Positions 32,858 to 42,353 are shown, counted from the first letter of the stretch. The stretch is DNA of 64,000 nt from Dyadobacter flavalbus (GCF_006149045.1 NZ_VBSN01000027.1:124001-188000), one strand, 5' to 3'. Translations and numbers: made by a program. Notes: a model not told the origin generated them from the sequence alone.

Positions 32858-34081
32858 ATGCTTTCCAGAAAATTATACACATCGCTATTCATTACCGCTT
32901 TATTCCTGATCATCTTTTTGCTGAAAGATCATTTTACGGTAGAACTGTATCAGGACGAATTTCATTACTTGCCTACTGCGGTACTTTTTAGTCACGAAAT
33001 TCTGCCTTCCATTGACCTGCTGAAAAGTTATAACGAATTAAATACGCCGGTTCCGTTCATACTCGGAGGCTGGGTTGTACGCATATTCGGAGAAAATATC
33101 CAGCATTTGAGGCTGCTTACTTTTGCCACAAGCTTTTTACTATTGATGCTTTTTATCTGGAACAGTCCGGACCGTTCAAAAAGGTTCTGGCTTTGCCTTG
33201 CGGGGCTGATGGCTTTTCCCAATTACTACCTTTGCAGCGTTTATTACTACACGGATATTTTTGCGTTGTTCTTTGTGCTCGCCGGCATCATTGCATATCT
33301 GAAACGCATGCACTTGGGCGGCCTTTTGCTGTTTGTTGCGGCGGTAAGCTGCCGCCAGTATATGCTGGCATTTCCGGCTGCCATTGTGGCTTACGAATTC
33401 TGCAATGTCTTCAGAAGTTCATCCAATGTCAGAGATTTTATAAACCGGCTGCTCATTGATAAAGTCTGGATTTATTACGCCATTGCCGTTTTAAGCATCA
33501 TACCGTGGTTTTTACTCTGGAAAGGCCCGGCGCCGGCCGAAGTAATGGCGCAGCAGCATTATGATTCGGACAAGCTTGTAAAATACAACTTTGGGTATGT
33601 CATGTACGCATGCGTCTGTCTGTCTGTTTATTACGTTATCCCGGAAGTAGTTTTGACAGGAAAGGCAAAGTATTTTGTAGATTATCCGCGCAGACATCCT
33701 CGTCTTTTTGTATTATTATTGTTACTCGTTGCGGTTATGGTGTTGTTTTTTCCGGCCAGGCAAGCGCATAATCCGTATTTTACATGGCCGTATCTTGGTT
33801 ATATTGACCAGTTTATGATGACAATCGGCATTACGGGTATGATCAAACAGCTATGTTTCGGATTGCTGATGCTGCTGGCATTAATGCGGTTTATTTCACC
33901 TCAGTTCAACCTTGCCGGCTGGATGATGGTTCTGAACACGTTGCTGCTCGGAAAGGCGCAGCTTTCGTGGGACAAGTATTCCTTGCCGGTGATTATGGCT
34001 CTATGGTTTCTGACGATGTTCGATGCGCATTGGTCTTTATCTGAAAAAGAAGCGGTTACAAAGTCTGTGACAGTGAAATAA
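32858..34081 (+). CDS. Polytopic membrane protein, GT-C glycosyltransferase-like
   Basis: A 407-residue integral membrane protein with about ten hydrophobic helices. After the first helix comes a periplasmic loop with YQDEFHYLPTAVLF and later NELNTPVPF; an acidic pair in this first loop is the hallmark of GT-C enzymes that use lipid-linked sugars, and the arrangement recalls the ALG10/DIE2 group. No close family is recognised with certainty. It follows murB by nine bases and is probably co-transcribed, so a role in cell-envelope glycan assembly is reasonable. Confidence 0.65.
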   Translation: MLSRKLYTSLFITALFLIIFLLKDHFTVELYQDEFHYLPTAVLFSHEILPSIDLLKSYNELNTPVPFILGGWVVRIFGENIQHLRLLTFATSFLLLMLFIWNSPDRSKRFWLCLAGLMAFPNYYLCSVYYYTDIFALFFVLAGIIAYLKRMHLGGLLLFVAAVSCRQYMLAFPAAIVAYEFCNVFRSSSNVRDFINRLLIDKVWIYYAIAVLSIIPWFLLWKGPAPAEVMAQQHYDSDKLVKYNFGYVMYACVCLSVYYVIPEVVLTGKAKYFVDYPRRHPRLFVLLLLLVAVMVLFFPARQAHNPYFTWPYLGYIDQFMMTIGITGMIKQLCFGLLMLLALMRFISPQFNLAGWMMVLNTLLLGKAQLSWDKYSLPVIMALWFLTMFDAHWSLSEKEAVTKSVTVK

Positions 34082-34163
34082 TTTACCCAAAAGTCGAGTT
34101 ATTGATTTTAAAACAGGATCTGATAAAAGCAGGTCCGGACATTCATAAACATTACTGAATGAA

Positions 34164-35939
34164 ATGAACTTTACCAAAACGAAGGTTATTGCATTTTTTA
34201 TCCTGCTTGTCACGTGTGCGGACCATACATTTGCGCAGCGTGCCTACTCGGTGATTTTCGACCGTCTTCCAAGAGATTTCCAGTTATATGCCCGGGACGA
34301 CAGCAGCTATGCGGAAGTTCCGATCTCGGGTATGATCGAGATTCCGGGCTGGGATTACATATCGGTCGTTACTTACAGAAACAAGGAGCGGTATGCCTAT
34401 ACGAAAGATTCCCTGCGCTACAACGGCAAAACGACGACGACATTTGAATTACTGCCGACTATAAAAGCCGAAATGGCCGATTATGATTTTGAAGTATATG
34501 CCCGTAATGGAAAGGATTCCATGCAGCTTATCAAACGGACCGATATTGTTGCAGGCGATATCTTTGTCGTAAGCGGGCAATCCAATGGCGCAGCTACGGT
34601 CTTTGGTGACTGGTCAAACAAGTATTGCCGGACTATTGCCAGAATTCCGGACGGAAATCCGGCCATTACGCCCGCCGATACACTCTGGATTCCTTCTTCC
34701 TGGTCGTGGACGTATGTCGGCGCATGGGAAATCCAGCTTCAGAGAATGATTCTGGAAGAAGAAGGCATTCCGACCTGTATAATCAACGGATGTTTGCCGG
34801 GAAAAAAAATCAGTGAATTTCTGCAGAGAGACAATGCCAATCCTGCCAATCAGAACACACTTTATGGCTCACTTCTTTATCGGGTGAACGTTGCCAAACC
34901 GAGCCGCATCCGTGCATTTGTGTGGATGCACGGCGAACAGGAGGTATTTGAATACATTCCCAATTATGCCGCACAGTACGATCAACTTTATAAATACTGG
35001 GAGAAGGACTATCCTGCGGTAGAAAAGTTTCTCGTGATGCAGAGTAACGTAATCGTTTTGAATCACGAAAATACAACGCCGGTAGGAGGGCAGATCCGGG
35101 ATTTTTTACGGCGGACCAAATACATTTATCCCAAAACAGATCATTTTACACCAATCGGAGTTGCGGGCTATGACGGTGTTCATTACAGCAAGGCAGGGTA
35201 TGAAGAAATTGGGCGCAGGCTGTTTGCTTTTTTACGGCCTTCGCTTTACTATTCTACAGATACAAGCAATGTAAGCTGTCCGGATATTATCAATGCCAGA
35301 TTTACAAAAGAAAGCAGGAATGAAATCATACTGACTTTTGATGAAGGCCAGGAACTGAAATGGGCTGCGGATACCGTTATTACCGGCCAGAACGGACAAC
35401 CGTTGACGCTGAGCCTGAAAGACTTTTTTTATCTGGACCGCGATGAAACCCAGCAGCAGGTGCTTTCCGGAAGAGTAGAAGGCAATGAAGTTATACTCAC
35501 GCTGAAAGAATCGTCCAACGCTACGAAAATCAGTTATCTTCCGAATTTTTTCCCTAAAAACCTGCCGGAACCCGGCGGCCTTAAGATCGGATTTTTAAGC
35601 GGTCCGTTCCTGCGCAACAAAAGAGGACTTGGCGCATTTTCGTTTTATGATGTGGCCATTGATTCACCGCCTGTGCTTGGCGTGGAACCAGGCAAGAAAG
35701 AGATTTTCTGGCAGGTTTATCCAAATCCTGCAAGCAATCTCTTAACTGTCAATTTTGAACAGCCGGCTACCGGGCAATTTCAGGTTTACAACATCAAAGG
35801 CCAGCGTTACCATACTTCCCGGCTGAAAGCAGAAAAGAACTTTGCGCTTAATATTGCCATGTGGCCGGCCGGAACCTATATTCTCAAACTGCAGAATTCA
35901 GCGGGTGCGGTAATTACACAAAAAATCGTCAAACAATAA
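34164..35939 (+). CDS. Secreted SGNH/sialate O-acetylesterase-like protein with T9SS sorting domain
   Basis: A 591-residue protein with a signal peptide (cleavage near TFAQ) and an N-terminal beta domain, then an SGNH-type hydrolase domain: DIFVVSGQSNGAATVFGDW (block I serine in GQSN), a GEQEV segment in FVWMHGEQEVFEY, and GYDGVHYSKAGYEEIG carrying the late Asp/His. This pattern is that of carbohydrate acetylesterases. The C-terminus from VYPNPASNLLTVNF to KIVKQ is a type A T9SS sorting domain, so the enzyme should reach the cell surface. It probably removes acetyl groups from glycans; the exact substrate is unknown. Confidence 0.85.
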   Translation: MNFTKTKVIAFFILLVTCADHTFAQRAYSVIFDRLPRDFQLYARDDSSYAEVPISGMIEIPGWDYISVVTYRNKERYAYTKDSLRYNGKTTTTFELLPTIKAEMADYDFEVYARNGKDSMQLIKRTDIVAGDIFVVSGQSNGAATVFGDWSNKYCRTIARIPDGNPAITPADTLWIPSSWSWTYVGAWEIQLQRMILEEEGIPTCIINGCLPGKKISEFLQRDNANPANQNTLYGSLLYRVNVAKPSRIRAFVWMHGEQEVFEYIPNYAAQYDQLYKYWEKDYPAVEKFLVMQSNVIVLNHENTTPVGGQIRDFLRRTKYIYPKTDHFTPIGVAGYDGVHYSKAGYEEIGRRLFAFLRPSLYYSTDTSNVSCPDIINARFTKESRNEIILTFDEGQELKWAADTVITGQNGQPLTLSLKDFFYLDRDETQQQVLSGRVEGNEVILTLKESSNATKISYLPNFFPKNLPEPGGLKIGFLSGPFLRNKRGLGAFSFYDVAIDSPPVLGVEPGKKEIFWQVYPNPASNLLTVNFEQPATGQFQVYNIKGQRYHTSRLKAEKNFALNIAMWPAGTYILKLQNSAGAVITQKIVKQ

Positions 35940-35963
35940 CTTGTTTATTGTCTGACGATTTTT
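35921..35963. terminator. Bidirectional terminator overlapping the SGNH stop codon
   Basis: AAAAATCGTCA (35921-35931) pairs with 35953-35963 and ACAATAA (35933-35939, including the stop) pairs with 35945-35951, with one mismatch between. A and T runs lie at both ends. It serves the SGNH gene and the convergent glycosyltransferase gene. Confidence 0.9.
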
Positions 35964-35980
35964 AAAAATGATGAAAGGAT

Positions 35981-36691
35981 CTAGCTTCCCAATCCGTAGC
36001 GTACAATGCAGTATAATGCGCGGAAACCGTCTTTCCAGTTGATTTTTTTACCTTCCTCGTACGTTCTTCCATAGTAGGAAACGCCTACTTCATAAATCCT
36101 GATTCTGGGAACTTTGGATATTTTGGCGGTTACTTCGGGTTCGAATCCAAACCTTTTTTCCAGTAATACGATGTTTTTAAGCAAATCCGCCCGGAACAGC
36201 TTGTAACAGGTTTCCATATCCGTAAGATTCAGGTTTGTAAACATGTTACTCAAAGTCGTCAGGAACTTGTTTCCGATTGTATGCCAGAAAAACAGAATCC
36301 TGTGCGGTCGTCCGCCCATAAAACGGGAACCGTAAACCACATCGGCATAACCTTCAATGACGGGCTTTAAAAGAATATTGAATTCCTGCGGATCATACTC
36401 AAGGTCGGCATCCTGCACAATAATATAATCCCCGCTTGCTTTCCGGATACCGGTATGTAATGCCGCCCCTTTTCCCTGATTAAACTCATGCCTGAAATAG
36501 CTTACTTCCAGTTGCGGATTTTCCTGAATAAACCTTTTGGCAACGCCTTCAGTATTGTCGGCGGAGCAATCGTTTACAATCACAATTTCCTTACTAAAAC
36601 CGCCGATCAGCTCGACGGATTTAAGCTTTTCCAATACTTTCCAAATGGTTTTTTCTTCATTGTAAGCTGGAACTATAACAGATAATTTCAT
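35981..36691 (-). CDS. Glycosyltransferase family 2 (polyprenyl/dolichyl-phosphate mannosyltransferase-like)
   Basis: A 236-residue GT-A enzyme. It shows VIVPAYNEEKTI at the start, VNDCSADNTEGVA, and QDADLEYDPQEF with the metal-binding DxD. The closest pattern is that of DPM1-like transferases that move a sugar from a nucleotide to polyprenyl phosphate, feeding GT-C enzymes such as the one at 32858. No membrane helices are seen at the C-terminus. It lies 60 bases downstream of the ROK gene on the same strand. Confidence 0.9.
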   Translation of the reverse strand: MKLSVIVPAYNEEKTIWKVLEKLKSVELIGGFSKEIVIVNDCSADNTEGVAKRFIQENPQLEVSYFRHEFNQGKGAALHTGIRKASGDYIIVQDADLEYDPQEFNILLKPVIEGYADVVYGSRFMGGRPHRILFFWHTIGNKFLTTLSNMFTNLNLTDMETCYKLFRADLLKNIVLLEKRFGFEPEVTAKISKVPRIRIYEVGVSYYGRTYEEGKKINWKDGFRALYCIVRYGLGS

Positions 36692-36751
36692 CAGGAATTA
36701 ACAGGACGGTTAAAAATGCAAGTATTTCTACAAAAATAACCGAAATTATTA

Positions 36752-37660
36752 TTAATCAAAACACAAGGAGGCTGCTCCCAAAAGTCCGGCGTCATTTGCC
36801 AGTGTAGCACGCTTTATCGTAATTGTCTGTAAATAATAAGGAGTAAGCCAGTATTGAAAACGGTCATTGATTGCAGGCAGGATAAATTCGAACGAAGCCG
36901 AAATTCCACCGCCGATCAGAATGGTTGTAATATCCAGAATCCGGATCATGGATACAAGCCCTTCGCCGAGCAAGTAACCCATTTCATAGAAAACCTGTTT
37001 GGCGAGCTCGTCTCCGCCGGATGCAGCAGCTACAAGTCCGGTTGTAGAGATGGTGCCGTCAGCCGGAAGCTGGGTTTGTCCGGTATAATTGGCGCGCATG
37101 GAATTGGCAAGATCGAGCAGTTCTTTCTTTCCGATATTTCTTTCCAAGACTTTACCGTTTTTGGAAGGAACGTGTCCCGGTTCCATGGCATTACCGCCGC
37201 CGCCTTTGAACACTTTTTTGTCGATAATTGCCGCGCCGCCGATCCCGGTTCCGAGCGTTACAAAGATGTAATCTTCAGGCAGTTTATCTTCTCCGAAGTA
37301 ATATTCACCGAGTGCAGCAGCATTGGCGTCATTTTCAAGATAAAAATCATGGTTCGGAAACCTTGCTTTCAGATCTGGAACAATGGCGATTCCGTCAATT
37401 TCGGGAATTGCAGTAATTTCTATCAATGTAGTCCGGTCTCGCGTTGTTAGTCCGGGAACGCCGATACCTACTCTTCTGACCTCAGGATATTCAACAAGCT
37501 GCAATGCGATGGCATCTCCCAACCGTTCTATAAAATGCCCTGAACTGCGCCAGCTGGCGGTATCGTGACTGTAAAAGTTTGAAATTCTTCCATCCGTAGC
37601 GTCAACGATCCCCATTTTTACGTTAGTACCGCCCACGTCTATACCGAGGTATTGTTCCAT
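36752..37660 (-). CDS. ROK family sugar kinase without the cysteine zinc motif
   Basis: A 302-residue sugar kinase-like protein. The N-terminal ATP loop DVGGTN is at 8-13, the catalytic aspartate is Asp111 in LENDANAAALGEY, and GTGIGGAAI follows at 137-145. The usual ROK zinc site (GH followed by CxCGxxGCxE) is reduced to EPGHVPSKNGKVLERNIG, with His163 but no cysteines. Some ROK enzymes, including polyphosphate glucokinases, also lack the cysteines. A glucokinase role is likely, but the sugar and phosphate donor are uncertain. Confidence 0.85.
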   Translation of the reverse strand: MEQYLGIDVGGTNVKMGIVDATDGRISNFYSHDTASWRSSGHFIERLGDAIALQLVEYPEVRRVGIGVPGLTTRDRTTLIEITAIPEIDGIAIVPDLKARFPNHDFYLENDANAAALGEYYFGEDKLPEDYIFVTLGTGIGGAAIIDKKVFKGGGGNAMEPGHVPSKNGKVLERNIGKKELLDLANSMRANYTGQTQLPADGTISTTGLVAAASGGDELAKQVFYEMGYLLGEGLVSMIRILDITTILIGGGISASFEFILPAINDRFQYWLTPYYLQTITIKRATLANDAGLLGAASLCFD

Positions 37661-37733
37661 GAAATGAAATATGGGTTTAATAAATAATTTTAAAAATGCG
37701 GCAATTTAGTAAAATTGCGTTATTGTTTACTAA

Positions 37734-38444
37734 TCAATCCAAATCTCCAAGCTGAGGACGGATTAAAATTTCTTCCACAACGGCCCGGGCAGAAAGCGAA
37801 TAAGCCGCCCATATGGAATCGGCAACATCCATGGCGTCCATAAAACGGTCTTCCGGCAAATCCGTTCCTTTCCAGCTGTCAGTAAATGTGGCGCCGGGCA
37901 ATACGGCCGTCACTTTAATCTGATAAGGCTTCATTTCTTCCCGCAGCACTTTCGTCATGCCCAGAAGCGCAAATTTGGAAATGCAGTACGAGCCGCCGTT
38001 CGGGTACGCCGTAATGCTTGCCGTGGAACAGATCGTAAAAATATGCCCTTTCCTGTTTTCCATCATTTCCGGAAGCAGGCTGCGGGTAAGGTGATAGGCG
38101 CTGTAAACATTTGTTTCCATTGTTTTTTCCAGCGTTCCTTCCTCTTCATTATGGATCTGTCCGGGAATAAATACGCCCGTGTTATTGATAAGAACTTCCG
38201 TTGTGCGGTTTTTTGATTTTACGAATGCTGCAAAAGCATCCCGTTCACTTCTGACGGAAAGATCAGCCGGTAAATAATACAGTGCGGATGAAGGAAAACG
38301 TTCATGCAATTCCTTATGCATTGCTTCAAGATCATTAACCTTTCTGGCACAAGTAATTACGTCAAATCCTTTTTCCAAAAAACGTTCAATCGACGCCCTT
38401 CCGATCCCTTTTGTTCCGCCGGTTATAACCGCTAATGGATTCAT
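37734..38444 (-). CDS. SDR family oxidoreductase
   Basis: A 236-residue short-chain dehydrogenase with TGGTKGIGRA at the N-terminus, NNTG in place of NNAG (INNTGVFIPG), the SYCISK active-site YxxxK, and a PGATFTDSW segment after the active site. It resembles 3-ketoacyl-ACP reductase-like and sepiapterin reductase-like members, but the substrate is open. It is divergent from mlaE and probably heads the transcript with the ROK and GT2 genes 73 and 60 bases apart. Confidence 0.88.
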   Translation of the reverse strand: MNPLAVITGGTKGIGRASIERFLEKGFDVITCARKVNDLEAMHKELHERFPSSALYYLPADLSVRSERDAFAAFVKSKNRTTEVLINNTGVFIPGQIHNEEEGTLEKTMETNVYSAYHLTRSLLPEMMENRKGHIFTICSTASITAYPNGGSYCISKFALLGMTKVLREEMKPYQIKVTAVLPGATFTDSWKGTDLPEDRFMDAMDVADSIWAAYSLSARAVVEEILIRPQLGDLD

Positions 38445-38506
38445 TTTTCTGATTGCTTCTTTTTTTGCCTAATTTTCCCGAAAATATTGAATACAATCTA
38501 GATATT

Positions 38507-39235
38507 ATGTCTGTAATCGGGAAATACTTTATTTTTTTGGGAACCTTGCTCGGAAAAGGGGAGAAGCTGGCTGTTTACTGGCGGCGGCTCATGGAAGAGT
38601 GCGTGGGAATCGGTGTAAGTTCGGTGTTTATTGTAGCCATTGTATCCACATTCATCGGCGCCGTATCCTGCATCCAAACGGCCTATAACCTCGTCAGTCC
38701 GATTATTCCTGTTTCCACAGTGGCGCTGATCGTCAGGGATATGGAAATTCTGGAACTGGCACCGACGATCACCTGCATCGTACTTGCAGGGAAAGTAGGT
38801 TCCAACATCGCCAGCGAACTCGGAACCATGCGCATTACGGAGCAAATCGATGCACTGGAAGTTATGGGCATCAATTCCGCTTCCTATCTTGTTCTGCCGA
38901 AAGTAGTGGCTGCCATGATTACGTTTCCGATGCTTGTTATTTTTTCTGCTTTTCTGGGAATTTTCGGCGGTTATCTGGCCGGAACGCTGACGGGCGTGAT
39001 TACGGAACGGGATTATTTATACGGGATCAGAGATTCTTTTGTGCCTTACAATATATTTTTCATGTGTGTAAAACCATTCGTTTTCGGCTTTCTGATTGCA
39101 ACCATATCTTCCTTTAAAGGGTTTTTTACAGAAGGCGGCGCACTGGAAGTCGGAAGGTCAAGTACGGATGCGGTTACAAACAGCTGTATTTCTATTCTTA
39201 TCGCAGATTATTTGCTGGCCCAGCTGTTGTTATAA
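38507..39235 (+). CDS. mlaE: MlaE-family ABC transporter permease
   Basis: A 242-residue permease of the MlaE/YrbE type, with five or six hydrophobic helices and the conserved ELAPTITCIVLAGKVGSNIA, ELGTMRITEQIDALEVMGIN and ISSFKGFFTEGGALEVGRSS blocks. These permeases move phospholipids between inner and outer membranes with an ATPase and an MCE (MlaD) protein. The start at 38507 is chosen because upstream codons in the frame do not match the family. The MlaF ATPase gene follows 42 bases on; no MlaD gene is adjacent. Confidence 0.92.
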   Translation: MSVIGKYFIFLGTLLGKGEKLAVYWRRLMEECVGIGVSSVFIVAIVSTFIGAVSCIQTAYNLVSPIIPVSTVALIVRDMEILELAPTITCIVLAGKVGSNIASELGTMRITEQIDALEVMGINSASYLVLPKVVAAMITFPMLVIFSAFLGIFGGYLAGTLTGVITERDYLYGIRDSFVPYNIFFMCVKPFVFGFLIATISSFKGFFTEGGALEVGRSSTDAVTNSCISILIADYLLAQLLL

Positions 39236-39277
39236 GCTTGAAAGCGGCGTCCGGAATCAAGTACAAATGAATTAGAA

Positions 39278-40024
39278 ATGATTGAAGTTGATAATATAGT
39301 CAAAGCTTTTAACGGCAAGGAAGTTTTAAAGGGGATTTCTTCTGCTTTCCAGAAGGGTGAAACCAACCTGATTATCGGAGGAAGCGGAACCGGAAAAAGT
39401 GTTTTGCTGAAATGCATGATCGGGCTTGTCAAACCGGATCAGGGCCGCGTACTTTACAATGGCCGCGACTTTTACAACAGCGACAGGGAAACGCAGCAAT
39501 CCATTCGGCGGGAAATGGGCGTGCTTTTTCAGGGCGGCGCCCTTTTCGATTCCAAAACCGTGGAGGAAAATGTACGTTTCCCGCTGGATATGCTGACGGA
39601 TCAGTCCGTGGAGGAAAAGCAGGAAAGAGTTGCATTCTGTCTGCAGCGCGTCGGACTGGAAGCGGCTGCCAAAAGAATGCCTTCGGAAATCAGCGGCGGG
39701 ATGAAAAAGCGGGTCGGCATTGCGCGTGCCATTGTGATGAACCCGATGTATCTTTTCTGCGACGAACCCAATTCCGGCCTTGATCCGCTTACGTCCGTAA
39801 AAATTGACGAGCTTATCAAGGAAATCACCGAAGAATATCAGATTACAACCATTATCATTACGCACGATATGAACTCGGTAATGGAAATCGGCCAGAACAT
39901 TATTTTCCTTTATCAGGGCAACAAACTCTGGGAAGGACTGAATACCGACATTATCAAAACCGACGTGCCGGAACTCAAAGAATTTCTGTTTTCCAACAAG
40001 CTGCTCCGGGAAATGGAGAAATAA
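39278..40024 (+). CDS. mlaF: MlaF-family ABC transporter ATP-binding protein
   Basis: A 248-residue ATPase with Walker A GGSGTGKS at 34-41, signature motif SGGMKKRVGIARA and Walker B YLFCDEP, plus ITHDMNSV with the switch histidine. The KKRVGIARA signature is typical of MlaF-type rather than import ATPases. It energises the preceding MlaE permease in phospholipid transport for outer-membrane asymmetry. It ends six bases before the convergent flippase gene. Confidence 0.93.
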   Translation: MIEVDNIVKAFNGKEVLKGISSAFQKGETNLIIGGSGTGKSVLLKCMIGLVKPDQGRVLYNGRDFYNSDRETQQSIRREMGVLFQGGALFDSKTVEENVRFPLDMLTDQSVEEKQERVAFCLQRVGLEAAAKRMPSEISGGMKKRVGIARAIVMNPMYLFCDEPNSGLDPLTSVKIDELIKEITEEYQITTIIITHDMNSVMEIGQNIIFLYQGNKLWEGLNTDIIKTDVPELKEFLFSNKLLREMEK

Positions 40025-40030
40025 CGCAGG

Positions 40031-41533
40031 CTATTTTCTTTGTAAAAAAGGAATGTTTTTCCGTTCAATCAGAAAGACAATGCCTGCGAAAGCTGCAAAT
40101 ATGAGCATATGTACAGGAACGGCGATCCAAAGGTCACTGAAGCTGAACAAGCTTGAAACATAGATAAGCACTGCCCCGGCTCCGATATATCCAAGTGCCG
40201 AACCCACTTCGTACGGCACCGGATAATATTTCTGGCCATAGTAATAACACATCGCAACCGTTACAAAGCCCGAAACTGCAAAGGCAATGGCAAAGCCGAG
40301 ATAACCGATATTGGGAACAAGCACAAAACTGGTGGCCATGGTTATAGCAGCGCCTGTGAGTGTAAGCCAGGTCCCGTATTGTGTTTTGTCCGTAAGTTTG
40401 AACCAGGCCGCCATATTGTAATAAATGCCCAGAAAAAGATATCCTGCCAGAAGCCACGGCACAATCGGAAGCCCTTCGTGATAAATTTTCTGTTTCAGGA
40501 ACAACTCGGCAAACAAATCCAGGTTCAGGCAAATTCCGACCCACATCAGCACGCAAATGATGATAAAGTATTTGGTAACTTTTGCAAATACCGGCGGCGC
40601 ATTTTTGTCTTCTCCTTTTGAAAAAAAGAAAGGCTCGGCAGCATATTTGAAAGCCTGAATGGCAAGGTTCATAAAAATAGACAGCTTGTAACACTGCACA
40701 TAAATCCCGATGGCCTGCTTGGTCGTACGTCCGGGATAAAAATTTTCGGGCAGCAGAAACTGAATAAATGCACGGTCAAAAAGCATGTTTACAACGCCGC
40801 CGGCATTCATGACCATAATCGGGAATGCATAAACCCATACGGGCTTGAAAAGCTCTTTGCTGAAAACAAACCTGAAATCGGCCAGTTCCTTCCGCAGCAT
40901 CCAGAAAAAGAGCATGTTGGCAATCAGATTGGCCATGATGATATAATCCGGCGCATGCAGCGGATTATAGATAATATCAATCAATGGTTTCAGAAAGCCC
41001 AGATATTTGCCTGCATGAATATCCCGGCAGACAATCAGAAAAAAGATGTTAAGGAAAATATTAATCAGAATATTGACAACCCTGATCGTTACGAATTTTT
41101 TCCCTTTTCCTTCCAGCCTCAGCCGTGCAAACGGGATGGAAACAATGCCGTCAATAGCCATAATGACGGCGAACATTCTTACTATAAAGACGTTTTCGGG
41201 GTATTTTATGAATTCGGCAGCACTTTCGGCAAAAATAAAAAGCAGGCCGGAGAAAAAAACACTGACAATGATGACAGCGCTGAGAATGAGGTTATAATAT
41301 TGTTTCCGGTCTGTTTCCTGCCTTCCGTAACGGAAAAAGGCAGTTTCCATCCCGAAAGTGTAAAGTACCATGGCAAGTCCGGCATAAGCATAAAGCTGGC
41401 CTTGTACGGCAATTTTTTCGGGTTCAAACAGTTTGGTATGGAGTGCAACCAGCAGATAATTCAGAAAGCGGCCCAGCATGGTGCTGATTCCGTATATTGC
41501 CGTTTCACTGGCCAGTTTTTTTAAAGCACTCAT
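40031..41533 (-). CDS. Polysaccharide flippase (MATE/Wzx-like, 14-helix)
   Basis: A 500-residue integral membrane protein with about 14 hydrophobic segments. The N-terminal KKLASETAIYGISTMLGRFL and GMETAFFRYGRQ match the polysaccharide/oligosaccharide exporter branch of the MATE superfamily (Wzx or lipid II-flippase-like). It likely moves lipid-linked sugar across the inner membrane. Specificity is unknown. The ATG two codons into the longest frame is chosen; both are possible. Confidence 0.88.
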   Translation of the reverse strand: MSALKKLASETAIYGISTMLGRFLNYLLVALHTKLFEPEKIAVQGQLYAYAGLAMVLYTFGMETAFFRYGRQETDRKQYYNLILSAVIIVSVFFSGLLFIFAESAAEFIKYPENVFIVRMFAVIMAIDGIVSIPFARLRLEGKGKKFVTIRVVNILINIFLNIFFLIVCRDIHAGKYLGFLKPLIDIIYNPLHAPDYIIMANLIANMLFFWMLRKELADFRFVFSKELFKPVWVYAFPIMVMNAGGVVNMLFDRAFIQFLLPENFYPGRTTKQAIGIYVQCYKLSIFMNLAIQAFKYAAEPFFFSKGEDKNAPPVFAKVTKYFIIICVLMWVGICLNLDLFAELFLKQKIYHEGLPIVPWLLAGYLFLGIYYNMAAWFKLTDKTQYGTWLTLTGAAITMATSFVLVPNIGYLGFAIAFAVSGFVTVAMCYYYGQKYYPVPYEVGSALGYIGAGAVLIYVSSLFSFSDLWIAVPVHMLIFAAFAGIVFLIERKNIPFLQRK

Positions 41534-41648
41534 GATCATTTAACCGGCCCGGGAATTAATGAGGCCGGCTGTAAATTCGGGTTAGAACAACGTTCGGTAA
41601 AGTATAACGGGACAAATATAAGTGAAGGAAAATGTATATCCCGAAATA

Positions 41649-41692
41649 AAAAAGAGAGCCCTTTTCCGCAACGAAAAAAGGCTCTCTTTTTT
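41649..41692 (-). terminator. Terminator after the TetR-type gene
   Basis: A hairpin of AAAAAGAGAGCC with GGCTCTCTTTTTT, extended by a CTTTT/AAAAG inner stem, sits between the TetR gene and the flippase gene on the minus strand. Confidence 0.85.
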
Positions 41693-41716
41693 ATTTATGA
41701 CTTCAATTACGAATGT

Positions 41717-42322
41717 TCAGCTTTTGACATCCATAATAATTCTTTCAATTATATGTTCAATGCGTTTCCAGCCTTCATCGGAATGCAGGTCTACGTCAAG
41801 CATTTTTTCACGGTAATCAGCGGAAATTGCCAGAAAGTAAACTCCGGCGGATAAAAAGGCTATCAACGCACTTGTATCATTGTAATTGGGAAGGTCGCCG
41901 ATTTTTTCGAGAATCTTCTTGGCTACCTGATTTCTGGCGTCGGACAGCATCGATTTTCCTGTCCCGATTTCCCATCTGAGCAGGTCGCGGGTTGATTTAC
42001 GGTCACGCAAATCGTTCATAAAAGTGTGCATCAGGCTGGTCAGGGCTTTGCCGCGCTCCTCCGGAAGCAGATTCGGAATACTTTCAAAATATTCGGCTTC
42101 GTATGTAGAGGTGTATTCGCCTGACTTCACATATTCTTCCATTAAACCGTCAACACTATTGAAATATCTGTAAATCAGAACTTTATTAACTCCGGCGGTT
42201 CTTGCAATAAGGTTCACACCGACTTTTTCAGTTCCATGCTGTTCTATCACTTCACCCACAGCTTTAAGGATTTTTCCTTTTGTGCGTTCGCGATCACGCT
42301 TTTTGATTTTATCGACTTTCAT
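41717..42322 (-). CDS. TetR/AcrR family transcriptional regulator
   Basis: A 201-residue regulator with the N-terminal TetR DNA-binding domain: TKGKILKAVGEVIEQHGTEK, the recognition helix region NLIARTAGVNKVLIYRYF (about 37-54). The C-terminal ligand domain is unassigned and holds the usual alpha-helical length. An AT-rich dyad 17 bases upstream of the ATG (42339-42353) could be its own operator. Its target is not evident, since the neighbours are a tRNA, fabD and a flippase. Confidence 0.9.
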   Translation of the reverse strand: MKVDKIKKRDRERTKGKILKAVGEVIEQHGTEKVGVNLIARTAGVNKVLIYRYFNSVDGLMEEYVKSGEYTSTYEAEYFESIPNLLPEERGKALTSLMHTFMNDLRDRKSTRDLLRWEIGTGKSMLSDARNQVAKKILEKIGDLPNYNDTSALIAFLSAGVYFLAISADYREKMLDVDLHSDEGWKRIEHIIERIIMDVKS

Positions 42323-42338
42323 ATGGGTGCCATTTAGG

Positions 42339-42353
42339 TTAATAAATTATTAA
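42339..42353. promoter_or_regulatory. AT-rich dyad upstream of the TetR gene
   Basis: TTAATAA-A-TTATTAA is a perfect 7-bp inverted repeat about one base apart. It is placed as an autoregulatory operator would be, but AT-rich dyads arise readily by chance in this composition. Confidence 0.3.
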
